A DNA stretch of 64,000 bases, taken from JBBDWJ01 sp963824095. GTDB lineage: Bacteria; Acidobacteriota; Terriglobia; Bryobacterales; UBA6623. The stretch lies in NCBI GenBank assembly GCA_963824095.1, contig CAWGNS010000006.1, forward strand, positions 1 to 64,000, written 5' to 3'. Position 1 is the first letter of the stretch, and the number at the start of each line of letters is the position of its first letter. Below are positions 8,276-17,400 of the stretch, piece after piece. Under the pieces are notes generated by a model, which did not search any database, had not been told where the DNA came from, and saw only the letters and a program-made list of their open reading frames with translations. The translations under genes were made by a program, and so were the position numbers.

Positions 8276-9184
8276 ATGCGCGTCCTACCGATCCTTCTCT
8301 TCTGCGTTGCAAGCCTTTCCGCGCAAGTTCAATTCTCGCGCGACCAAATCGATGTCGTGATCAATGGTAAACCATTCACGACGTTTCACTACGGCGCCGA
8401 AAATGGCAAACCCTTTCTGGCGCCGCTACGCTCGGCTTCGGGCAAGGTGGTAACCCGGCACTACCCGATGGAGCAAATCCCCGGCGAAAGCCGCGACCAT
8501 CTCCACCATACCGGTCTGTGGTTTTCTTATGACGACGTGAACGGCGTGAAGTTTTGGGAAAACGATCCCTCTTACACCAAGCCGCATATTGGCCGCATTG
8601 TCGTGCGCGACGCCCAATGGAAGGGCGATACCCTGATGGCGACCTTGGAATGGCGCGCGCCGGATGGCAAGGTGCTGATCGTCGAAAACCGCAATATGAC
8701 GTTCCTTCCCGATCCGAAGCTGCGCGTGATCGATTTCCAGATTACCATGACCGCCGCGAATGAAGACGTCACCTTCGGCGACACCAAGGAAGGCGCGTTC
8801 GCGATTCGCCTCGCCGAGCCTTTCACCGAACGGCAGGGCGGCAAGATGGTCAACGCCGAGGGCCTGGTCGGCATGGTGAACGTGTGGGGCAAGCGCTCCA
8901 ACTGGGTGGATTACACCGGCGTGATCGATGGCGAACGGCTGGGCGTGGCCATGTTCGACCATCCCTCCAATCCGCGCCACCCGACCTACTGGCACGCGCG
9001 CGACTACGGTTTGTTCGCCCTCGATCCGTTCGGGCGCAACGCCTTCGACCCCAGCCAGGAAGAGAGCAACTGGAAGCTGCCCAAGGGAGAGAAGCTCACC
9101 TTCCGCTGGCGTGTGGTGATTCACCCCGGCGACGCCGAGACCGGACACGTGGCCGAGCTCTACAAAGAGTACGCCGCGCAATGA
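8276..9184 (+). CDS. PmoA-like (DUF6807) exported protein
   Basis: A 302-residue protein with a signal peptide (MRVLPILLFCVASLSAQ). The mature protein matches the PmoA-like/DUF6807 family found in Planctomycetes, Acidobacteria and Bacteroidetes: HYPMEQIPGESRDHLHHTGL with the HHxGLW motif, EGAFAIRLAEPF, WVDYTGVIDG and FDHPSNPRHPTYWHARDYGL. The fold is a methane-oxygenase-PmoA-annotated beta-sandwich of unknown activity, often beside sugar oxidoreductases. The stop overlaps the start of the lactonase gene (ATGA), so they form an operon. A TATACT hexamer lies nine bases before the ATG, which may be a -10 box of a (near-)leaderless mRNA. Confidence 0.9.
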   Translation: MRVLPILLFCVASLSAQVQFSRDQIDVVINGKPFTTFHYGAENGKPFLAPLRSASGKVVTRHYPMEQIPGESRDHLHHTGLWFSYDDVNGVKFWENDPSYTKPHIGRIVVRDAQWKGDTLMATLEWRAPDGKVLIVENRNMTFLPDPKLRVIDFQITMTAANEDVTFGDTKEGAFAIRLAEPFTERQGGKMVNAEGLVGMVNVWGKRSNWVDYTGVIDGERLGVAMFDHPSNPRHPTYWHARDYGLFALDPFGRNAFDPSQEESNWKLPKGEKLTFRWRVVIHPGDAETGHVAELYKEYAAQ

Positions 9185-10317
9185 CCCGCCGCGGCTTGAT
9201 GGCCTATGGCGCCGCGTCGCTGCTGGCACGGGCCCAGCGGAACGGCTCGGCGCGCCTTTACGCCTACGTCGGCAGCTACACCACGGCGGAGCGCGCCGCG
9301 CGCGGCGACGGCATTCACGTTTACCGGGTCGACTCCGCCAACGGCGCCTGGACGCACTTGCAGCACGTCGGCGGCTTGGTGAATCCCTCGTTCCTCACCA
9401 TGCGTCCCGATCAGCGCTGCGTCTGCTCGGTGCACGGCGACGAAACCTACGTGACCAGTTTCGCCGTCGATCCAGCGAGCGGCCAACTCACGCTGCTCAA
9501 CCGCGCCGAATCCGGCGGGCGGAATGGCGTGCATTCGGCGTTCGACCCCAGCGGCCGTTTCCTGGTCGTGGCCAACTACGCCAGCGGCAATGTCGCGGTG
9601 CTGCCGGTGGCCGCCGACGGCCGGTTGTCGGATGCGGCGCAGGTGGTCGAGTTGCCCGGTCAGCCGGGCCCACATCGCGTCGAGCAAACCAGCTCGCATC
9701 CCCATCACGTGGTCTTCGACCCTTCGGGCCGCTACGTGATCGTCCCCGACAAAGGCCTCGACCGCGTCTTTATCTTCCGCTTCGACGCCAAGGCCGGCCG
9801 GCTGACGCCGACCGCGCAAGGCTCCGCCGTAGCGCGCGCGGGTTCCGCCCCGCGCCACGCCGGGTTTCATCCCACACTGCCCATCCTTTGGGTGGTCAAC
9901 GAAATCGCCAGCAGCATCGAGACCTATGCCTGGGAGCCCAAGGCCGGCAGCTTGCGGGCGCTGCAGATTCTCCCCATGCTGCCGCCCGACTTCACTGGCG
10001 AGAACACCGCCGCCGAAATCGCGGTTTCGCGCGACGGGCGTTTTGTCTATGGCTCGAACCGCGGCCACGACAGCGTCGCGATGTTCTCCGCCGACCCCAA
10101 GACCGGCCTGCTCACTTCGCGCGGATGGCAGCCCAGCCAAGGCAGCTCACCGCGCTTCATCGGCTTCGATCCAGCGAAGCACTTCCTCTATGCAGCGAAT
10201 GAACAGGGCGACACAGTAGTCCACTGGAAGGCCGATGCACACAGCGGCGCCCTCACCGCAACCGGCAAACCCGTGCAAAACGCCAGCCCGGTAACCATCG
10301 CCTTCGCGACGCTCTAG
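9181..10317 (+). CDS. Lactonase-family beta-propeller (6-phosphogluconolactonase-like)
   Basis: A 378-residue member of the seven-bladed lactonase family (PF10282; YbhE-type 6-phosphogluconolactonases and relatives). Visible family motifs are YVGSYTTAERAARGDGIHVY, NPSFLTMRPDQRCVCSVHG, PSGRFLVVANYASGNVAVLP, HHVVFDPSGRYVIVPDKGLD and RHAGFHPTLPILWVVNE. It begins MTRRGLMAYGAASLLARA, a short Tat-like leader, so the protein may be periplasmic, which would argue against a cytosolic pentose-phosphate role. It starts within the stop codon of the PmoA-like gene. Substrate is probably a sugar lactone; unproven. Confidence 0.9.
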   Translation: MTRRGLMAYGAASLLARAQRNGSARLYAYVGSYTTAERAARGDGIHVYRVDSANGAWTHLQHVGGLVNPSFLTMRPDQRCVCSVHGDETYVTSFAVDPASGQLTLLNRAESGGRNGVHSAFDPSGRFLVVANYASGNVAVLPVAADGRLSDAAQVVELPGQPGPHRVEQTSSHPHHVVFDPSGRYVIVPDKGLDRVFIFRFDAKAGRLTPTAQGSAVARAGSAPRHAGFHPTLPILWVVNEIASSIETYAWEPKAGSLRALQILPMLPPDFTGENTAAEIAVSRDGRFVYGSNRGHDSVAMFSADPKTGLLTSRGWQPSQGSSPRFIGFDPAKHFLYAANEQGDTVVHWKADAHSGALTATGKPVQNASPVTIAFATL

Positions 10318-10537
10318 CAGACAGAAACACGGACCCCAACAAATGGCGCGGGCCTCCGGCCGGCGGCGTCGACCTACAGGTCGACGTCTCTTACTAGGCT
10401 GGTGCGCCGGAACAATCGGGGGGATCGAAAAAAGGCCGACCTCCCGGTCGGCCCTGCCGGCCGTAGGCCCGCGCCACGGCAGCTTGCAGGGCGCGGCAAG
10501 GATCTGACGCAAGGACGCGGCCCCCGCAAGCCAACCA
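10318..10537. other. Intergenic space between converging genes, with palindromes
   Basis: Contains a GTCGACCT-ac-AGGTCGAC palindrome near 10367-10386 and the terminator-like hairpin listed separately. No gene seen. Confidence 0.6.
10428..10453 (-). terminator. Rho-independent terminator for the GMC oxidoreductase gene
   Basis: On the minus strand GGCCGACC-gggA-GGTCGGCC forms a perfect 8-bp stem, followed by six T residues. It lies ~85 bases past the stop codon at 10538. The same hairpin may also belong to the local repeat family. Confidence 0.6.
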
Positions 10538-12202
10538 TCAAGCCTCGCGCTTCTTCATCCGCTCTACCAGATGCTCGCACCCGCGCACCGTCAACGCCAT
10601 CATCGTCAACGTCGGGTGATAGGAGCCCGTCGTCACAAACGGCCCGCCGCCGAACACATACACATTGTCGATGTCGTGCATGCGGCAGAACGGATCGAGC
10701 ACGCTCGTTTTCGGATCGGCCCCCATGCGGCAGGTGCCAACTTCATGGATCAACCCGCCCGGCGTCGACATGTGTTCGCCGACTGAGAGGATCTCGCCGC
10801 CCGCCTTGGTAAAGATCTCCTTCATCGTCTCGGCGCCATCGGCCCACAACGCCCGGTCGTTGTCGCCATGCGTGCAGGTGATCCGCAGCACCGGTATCCC
10901 CCAGGCGTCTTTGACGTGAGGATCGATCTCGACGCGGTTCTCGGCCCGCGGCAGCATTTCCCCGGCCGACATGTAGATCCGCGCCATCGCCGGATAGTCC
11001 TCGCGGATGCTGTGCTTTAGAGATTCGCCATAGCCGGGCTTCGACAGCGCAAACACCGGCCGCGAGCTCTGCCCGCCGCTCATGCTCATGCAATAGCCGC
11101 GAATGAACTTCGGATTGCGTTCCTTGAGGTTGCGGAAATTCGCGATAAAGGCGCCGCTGTTCATGCCGTCGTCATTGCGCGCCGGCGCCCCGCGCAACTG
11201 CGGCAGAATGCCGTTCACGCTGGCGCCCGCCACCTGGTCCATCAGATAACGCCCCAGCACGCCGCTGCTGTTCCCCAGCCCGCCGGGGGCCGAGTTCAGC
11301 AGGATGCGCGTCGACTCCAGCGTCGATGCAGCGACGATCACCGCCTTGGCGCGCGCCTGATATTCCTGCTTAGTCACGCGGTCGATGTAGGAAACGCCGC
11401 GCGCCTTGCCGTCGTCGCCCATCAGCAGCACACGCACGATCGAGTCCGGCCGCAGCGTCATGCGCCGCGTCGATTCGGCCGGCGGTAGCGTCGACACAAT
11501 CGAATTGAACATCGCGCCGATATCGCAGCCCTTGTTGCACGCCCCGCAAAAGTGGCACGCCGGCCGCCCCTTGTGCGGGCGAGAGAGTTGCGCAATCCGG
11601 CGGTGCGTCGCCGGCAGGCCCATCTTCAGCGCAGCGGTGCGCATGATCTGCTCGGCGCAGTTGTAAGGCATGCCCGGCAGAAACTGGCCGTCGGGAAGCT
11701 GCGGATAGCCCTCGGCGTATCCGCTGACCCCGATGTGCCGCTCGACGTGATCGTAGTAAGGCGCAATGTCGGCGTACCCGATGGGCCAGTCGTCGCCGTA
11801 GCCGTCGCGCGAGGCCGCCTTAAAATCGTAGTCGCTGAAGCGGTGCGCCGCGCGCGACCAGTGCAACGTGCGCCCACCCACGATGCGCGAGCGGATCCAC
11901 GTAAAAGGCTTATCGGGAGGCGTGGTGTAAGGATGATCCGGATTGCGGGCCCAGGCCAGCGGCAGACGGCCCTTCACCGGCGCCCAGCGGCGCCGCTGCG
12001 CCGACAGGCCGCGCGACGGGCTCTCCCACGGAAACTCGTGATGCGCGAAGTCGCGGCTCGGCTCGGGCATCGGCCCGGCATCGAGCACCAGCACCTCCAA
12101 ACCCCGCTCCGCCAGTTCCTTGGCTGCGAAGCCTCCACAAGCCCCCGTGCCGACGATGATCGCGTCGAACTCGCGCGTGGGTGTATCCCGGGTGATATCC
12201 AT
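10538..12202 (-). CDS. GMC-family FAD oxidoreductase (sugar dehydrogenase catalytic subunit)
   Basis: A 554-residue GMC oxidoreductase that oxidises a sugar or alcohol hydroxyl using FAD. The N-terminal Rossmann motif is DAIIVGTGACGGFAAKEL with VLVLDAGP following. A cysteine cluster CHFCGACNKGC sits about residues 210-220, at the place where bacterial FAD-glucose dehydrogenases carry a 3Fe-4S site. The C-terminal GMC_oxred_C region has TCRMGADP and GSYHPTLTMMAL with the active-site His. It lacks a signal peptide; in this family it is carried through Tat by its small subunit, whose gene lies 57 bases upstream. Electron acceptor (a cytochrome c) is not encoded nearby. Confidence 0.92.
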   Translation of the reverse strand: MDITRDTPTREFDAIIVGTGACGGFAAKELAERGLEVLVLDAGPMPEPSRDFAHHEFPWESPSRGLSAQRRRWAPVKGRLPLAWARNPDHPYTTPPDKPFTWIRSRIVGGRTLHWSRAAHRFSDYDFKAASRDGYGDDWPIGYADIAPYYDHVERHIGVSGYAEGYPQLPDGQFLPGMPYNCAEQIMRTAALKMGLPATHRRIAQLSRPHKGRPACHFCGACNKGCDIGAMFNSIVSTLPPAESTRRMTLRPDSIVRVLLMGDDGKARGVSYIDRVTKQEYQARAKAVIVAASTLESTRILLNSAPGGLGNSSGVLGRYLMDQVAGASVNGILPQLRGAPARNDDGMNSGAFIANFRNLKERNPKFIRGYCMSMSGGQSSRPVFALSKPGYGESLKHSIREDYPAMARIYMSAGEMLPRAENRVEIDPHVKDAWGIPVLRITCTHGDNDRALWADGAETMKEIFTKAGGEILSVGEHMSTPGGLIHEVGTCRMGADPKTSVLDPFCRMHDIDNVYVFGGGPFVTTGSYHPTLTMMALTVRGCEHLVERMKKREA

Positions 12203-12259
12203 TGGCTGCCTCTTCCGTCTCGAATTCGCTTCGACTGGGAACCGCTTTCGCCCCAGAGG

Positions 12260-12802
12260 CTATTGGGTGTGTTCGGGGTGGGTGCAGGGTGGGAATTCCG
12301 CGATCGGAACAATCCCTTTGTATTCCAATTCCTGGAGAAGGCCGATCGGCGAGGTGTAGTAGCCCGAGATGGTCTGCGTCTTGAGCTTCACAAAAAAGCG
12401 CCCCAACGCGCTGTCGGGGATCTCTTCGTAAGCGGCCATGCCGGCCAGAACCTGATCCTGCTCTTCGGCGGAGCATTCCAGGAACGGCTTCGTAAATCGC
12501 TTGTTGGCATCCGCATCGACGGCGGCCAGGCCGTCGGTCCAGACCTTCTGCTCAGCGGCGTCCAGATCGGAGAGAACTTCGTCGATGAACAGGCTCACCT
12601 GCGCCTCGTGCGCGCCCGGGGAGTGGTCGTCGGCGGGCAGAATCATTTCGGCCAGGCGATCGACCATCGCGTTCTGCGCCGCGGAGAAAAAGTGCAGCTC
12701 TCCAGCGGACTCGGCAGTGGCCGGCGCATGCGCGGCGTGTTGCGCCTCGAGCGGAGCCGCGGCCCCGATCGCGATCAGTTGCAAAGCCGTGCGTCGTTTC
12801 AT
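12260..12802 (-). CDS. Gluconate 2-dehydrogenase subunit 3 family protein
   Basis: A 180-residue small subunit. Its start at 12802 has a GGGAGGAA ribosome site and gives MKRRTALQLIAIGAAAPLEA, a Tat/Sec leader. The mature part has the family signature FFSAAQNAMVDRLAEMILPADDHSPGAHEAQV. Such subunits are needed for folding and export of the GMC catalytic subunit encoded just downstream. The C-terminus is His/Pro rich (PPCTHPEHTQ). Confidence 0.9.
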   Translation of the reverse strand: MKRRTALQLIAIGAAAPLEAQHAAHAPATAESAGELHFFSAAQNAMVDRLAEMILPADDHSPGAHEAQVSLFIDEVLSDLDAAEQKVWTDGLAAVDADANKRFTKPFLECSAEEQDQVLAGMAAYEEIPDSALGRFFVKLKTQTISGYYTSPIGLLQELEYKGIVPIAEFPPCTHPEHTQ

Positions 12803-13098
12803 GCCGTTCCTCCCGTTTCCGCCGCGAGCCGCGCCCGCTTGCCCGCATCGCTCAGGGATCCATTGCGAACGCTGCACCCCTGCACGCACATTCTAGCCTA
12901 ACAAATCGATCGATTTTAGCCGCTGCTTTCCCGCAGCGGCCGGTCGGACGGCCGGGAATACTCTTTGGATAAATCGAAATGCGGCGGCGGTCGGGGTTCG
13001 TCAACGAGTTTCGCGCCCCGATTATGGGGTATTGCCGGGATCCGCGCGCCGCGAAACACGCTGAACCACCCCTTCAGGCAGCGGCGGGCCGTCGCGGC
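12803..13098. other. Intergenic region; possible diverged 70-bp repeat
   Basis: No gene. Positions ~13006-13066 have the layout GTTTCG...CGATT...CGGGAT...CGAAAC seen in the repeats at 23541-23610 and 62345-62417, but much diverged. Confidence 0.35.
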
Positions 13099-14415
13099 TT
13101 AAGGCCGGAGGGCAATCGTAACGTCGTCGCGGCTCATCAAACCGCCTTGCTCGATGACGATCGGCACCGCGTCACCGGGCGCCGCGCCGAGCGGCACCAC
13201 GATGTTGATCTGATAGAGCCCAACGAACTGCGGCGCCAGGCCCGCGAACAGCACTTGCGCTTCGGCCTGGCCGACGAAGACACGCACCGGCACGGTGGTC
13301 GAGCGTAGTTTATCGAGACTGTTGTCGCCGGTAACCGCCGGCGGATCGGTGGGGCCCAGCCCGTTGGCGAACAGAGTGACGACCCCGCCCAGCTTCGCCG
13401 GCTGCGAGGTGACTCCCGGGTAAACGCCTTCGGGTTGCGCGATGGATCCGTCGGTCACGCCGTCGTCGTCGCTGACTTTGACGTTCTGTGCGGCGACGCG
13501 CCCTGCCCCGAATTCGAAAGTGAACAGCGCCGGCGAGACGATCGCCACCGAAACCGCAACCGGGTCGCTTTCCTGGCGCTCGCCGTCCTGCGGATCATAG
13601 ACCACGCTGACCTGCGACTCACCCAACGGAACGTCCCAGGGAACCTGCGCGTTGATCTGGCCATTGGGCTGGCCGCCTACGTAAAACAGCGGCGCTTCTT
13701 TGTCGCCGAAGCGCAGCGAGTAGTCGCCCAGCTCGGTCGAAAGCGGCACTTCCTGGGCGGCTTCGGAGATCGTTTCGATGCCGCTTTCCGTAACCCGGAT
13801 GCCGATGTTGTCGCCGAACACCGACACGATCGAGCCCGGCGCGATGGCGCGGCTGGCGTCGAAGCTGGCGCCGTTGACGATGCCGTTTTCGGAGATCGAC
13901 GGCTTGGGCGGACCGCTGAACGTCGCCGCTTCCGACGGAGCCGATTCGCCGTCGCCGTTGACGGCGCGGATGCGGTATTCGTAGGCGATATCGGCTTCGA
14001 TCGAAGTATCGACGAATTCGCTGGCCGCGTCGTTGAGGGTTGCGACGCGCTCCCAGTCCTCGCCCGGCACGCGCCGCTCGATGACGTACCCGGTGGCGCC
14101 CGCGTCGGCCGTCCAACCGATGCGCGCCGAGGTTTGCGAAAGCCGCGTCACCTGCAGCTCCATCGGCGCCGGCAGCGTTCCCAGCGGCATCACGCTGGTG
14201 AGGTTGTCCCCCACGTCGTAGGTGTAGGCAACGCCGCCGCCCTGCGGGTAGACGGCCCGAATCAGGCGCCCGGCGGCGTCGTAGCTATAGCTCTGCGCGG
14301 CAGCCGCAACCACGAAAGTCAGGCCGAGCAGGGCCACAAACACGGCTTGCGCGAAGCGGCTCTCGCCGCTGGCCGGCGCGCCGGAAATGCGAACAGTGGT
14401 GTCACGGCGCATCAT
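13099..14415 (-). CDS. Exported YD-repeat / fibronectin III / TIGR03437 protein
   Basis: 438 residues. A hydrophobic signal (AVFVALLGLTFVVAAAAQ) is followed by a single YD-repeat pair (YSYDAAGRLIRAVYPQGGG, YTYDVGDNLTSV). Next come a fibronectin type III domain (~residues 85-170, VTRLSQTSARIGWTADAG) and then the ~230-residue 'Solibacter C-terminal' domain TIGR03437 (NGIVNGASFDASRAIAPGSIVSVFGDNIG; GGVVTLFANGLGPTDP; FAGLAPQFVGLYQINIVVP). TIGR03437 proteins are abundant in Solibacter and of unknown function. One base separates the start from the stop of the giant RHS gene, so they are co-transcribed. The single YD pair matches the repeats of the RHS protein and may be a split-off piece of it. A second ATG 3 bases downstream is possible. 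Confidence 0.85.
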   Translation of the reverse strand: MMRRDTTVRISGAPASGESRFAQAVFVALLGLTFVVAAAAQSYSYDAAGRLIRAVYPQGGGVAYTYDVGDNLTSVMPLGTLPAPMELQVTRLSQTSARIGWTADAGATGYVIERRVPGEDWERVATLNDAASEFVDTSIEADIAYEYRIRAVNGDGESAPSEAATFSGPPKPSISENGIVNGASFDASRAIAPGSIVSVFGDNIGIRVTESGIETISEAAQEVPLSTELGDYSLRFGDKEAPLFYVGGQPNGQINAQVPWDVPLGESQVSVVYDPQDGERQESDPVAVSVAIVSPALFTFEFGAGRVAAQNVKVSDDDGVTDGSIAQPEGVYPGVTSQPAKLGGVVTLFANGLGPTDPPAVTGDNSLDKLRSTTVPVRVFVGQAEAQVLFAGLAPQFVGLYQINIVVPLGAAPGDAVPIVIEQGGLMSRDDVTIALRP

Positions 14416-14416
14416 G

Positions 14417-17400
14417 TTAAAACTCCGCCAGCGGGCTATTGGGATTGTTGGGCAACGCTAAACCGGCCAGCGCATAGAACGATTGATACAGGCCCCAGTG
14501 CGCGAACTCGCCGTAGACGCCGCGGGTGCCGGCGTTGATTTCCTGGCGCGCCGCGCTCTGCACGGCCGCCGCGCCGTGCGGCTCGTAGGGCGCGCTGTAG
14601 TTGCCGCCGGTCACCAGATCGACAAACGCCTCCTGCGCCAAACCGACACCGACGTCAATCAGAAACGCCCCGGCGTGCTCGCCAAACGCCGCCTTGCGCG
14701 CCGCCGATTTCGCCGCCGACCGCGCCGCATCTTGCACCGCGCTGTGAGCGACGATCGAGGGAAAAACGGTGCGCCCGCCCAGATCTCGCTTGGGAATCAG
14801 CAACGGGATCTCTCCCGCCGGAGTCAGCGCCTTGCGGGTCGCCTTGCTGATCGAGCCCTTCGCGGCCGTCCGCGTGGCGCCGGCGGCAGCCCCGCGGCCG
14901 AGCCCCGCCACCGCTTTACCGCCTTTGCCGGCGAAGGGAATGGCTCCAAAGACCGCGCCCGCCGCCGTCTCGACGCCGAATTCCTGCAGGCTGAACTTGC
15001 CGTCTTCGTCCTCGCCGCGCGCCAGGTTGATGCCCTGCGTTGCCAGGTTGCCGGCCGCGGCGCCGAGAGCGCCTCCCACGATGTTGCCGGCCAGCAAGGC
15101 CGCCGGCCCACAGACCCCGGCACATAAACCGACGAGTCCTCCCGTAACCGCACCTCCGACGGCCGACCCGATGATGTCGCCGGCAGTGATCTTCTCGCCC
15201 TTGATGGCCTTCGAGACCACCGTCACCGCGACGCCCACCACCGCGCCAACCGCGGCGCCGATCGCCGCCGCGATGAAGTTCAGAAACTCGCCCGACGGGT
15301 CGTTGTAGCTCACCGGGTTGGCGCCGCCGTAGGCGTATTGGTTCAGGCTCGCGGGGTCTCCGATGTCGCCGACGTGCGCGTCTTTCGACAGGAAGCGCTT
15401 GATCTGCGGCGCGTACCAGCGGTAGCGCATGTATTGCAGCCCGCTGTCGGGCTCGGTGATCACGCCCCACAGCCCGCCGTGCAGAAAAATCGAATCCGAG
15501 TCGCCGCTGTGATCCGCAATCTCGCCATACGGGCCGTAGGACACCCGGCCGGTAATCGTGCCCGAGTCGTCGCTGAAGGCAACCGTATTGCCGCGGTAGT
15601 CGTAGTGGTAGACGCGGATCTTATTGCTGACTTCGTCGTAGAGCAGGCCGCCGGCATAGACGTAGCGGTGCGTCGTGCCGTCGCTGTCGCGCTTCATCAA
15701 CACCTGCGGCAGCGCGGCTTGCGGGTTCACCGTCAGCCGCGTGCGGCCGTCGGGGCCGCTCCAGGCGATCAGGTTGTCGGCGGCGTCGTACTCGCGCGTG
15801 AACCCGTTCACCTTCGTCAGCCGGTCGTTGAGGTTGTATTCGAACTGGTAAGTCTGATTGCCCAGCGGCGCGCTGGTGATGTTCTGATGCGGGTCGTAGC
15901 TGACCTCGTTTCCATTGACGGTATTCAGCCGGCCGTCGTTGAGATAGGTCATCGACAACGGCGACGGCATGTAGGGCTGCGACGCCACGCTACCCTGCCC
16001 GCCCGACTCCACCGAAACGCGGCCCAGCTTGTCGTATTCGTAGTGATAATCGACGATCATCGTGCCCGGCATGCGCACGTCGAAGCGCCGCGTCAGCCGG
16101 CCCGCCTTGTCGTAAGTCATCGAGCGCACGATGCCGTTGGGGAACGTGATGCTGGTGATGTGCGAATTCGCGTCGTAGGTGAACTTGGTGGAGCGCTCGG
16201 CCCAATCGACCACCTCGACCAGTTGCTTGGCGTCGTTGTAGACGTAGCGCACCACGCCGCCGTCGGGGTAGGTCACGCTCTGCAGGTTGCCCGCCGCGTC
16301 GTAGCCGTAGCGCAGCGTCGAACCGAACGCATCCGTGAACTCCACCACCCGGTCGAGCGCGTCGTAGCTCCGCTCGTATTGCACGCCGCTCGAGTCGTTG
16401 CCGCCGGAATCGACGCGAATCCGCAGCAGATTACCGTTGGCGTCGTAGCTCATGTTGCGGTCGCCGGGCTTGTTCGTGCCGCTGTAGCGCACCGCGGTCA
16501 GCCGCCCGCCGGCATCGTATTCATAGTTGCGCTGGTCGCCGCCCGGCAGCGAGTCGCGCAGAAGCTGATAGGCCTCGTCGTACCGGAAATTGACCGCGGC
16601 GACGCTGCCGGTGTAAGGCTCGATGCTGGTAACCCGATTCGCGCTGTCGTAGCTGAAGCTGGTGCGCTTGCCCCCGGCGTCCTCGATCGCCTTGACGACG
16701 TCGTCGGAGAAGTACTCCTTCTTGAACACGCGCCCCAACGGATCTTCGACCTCGATCAGGCGGCCCAGCACGTCGTAGCGCAACTGCGTCACCTTCCCGC
16801 TCGCATCGGTGATGCGGATCAGGTTGCCCACCTCGTCGTAGGCGCTGCGGACCATGCCGCCGACCGCATCGGTCACCATGATGGGCAGGTCGCGATTGTC
16901 ATAGACGACGCTGCGGATCAGGGTGTCGGCCCCGTCGTACACCGCGATCAGGTTACCCACTGCGTCGTACTCCTGGCGCGATGAGTCGCCCACGGCATTG
17001 GTCGTGCGAACTACGCGTCCGGCGGCGTCATACTCGGTGCGCGTCGAGTGGCCCAGCGCGTCGATCGACTCGATGCGGCGGTCTTCGGCGTCATAGACGT
17101 AGGTCGTCGTCTCGCCCAGCGCGTCGGTGCGGGCGACCAAATTGTTGTTGCCGTCGTAGCGCAACAGCGTCACGTTGCCGTTGGCGTCGACCGAGCGAAT
17201 CAGGCGGTTGCGGACGTCGTATTCCTTCGTCTCGCGATTGCCCAGCGCATCGGTGTGCGCCACCACGTTGAGCCGCTCGTCATACTCGAGCTTGGTCTCG
17301 CGGCCTTCGGCGTCGGTGAGCGAAGTCGGGAACCCCAGCGCGTCGTAGTCGGTACGCTCGATTTTGTCGCCGCCGGCGTCCATGCGCCGCGCCCCCACCA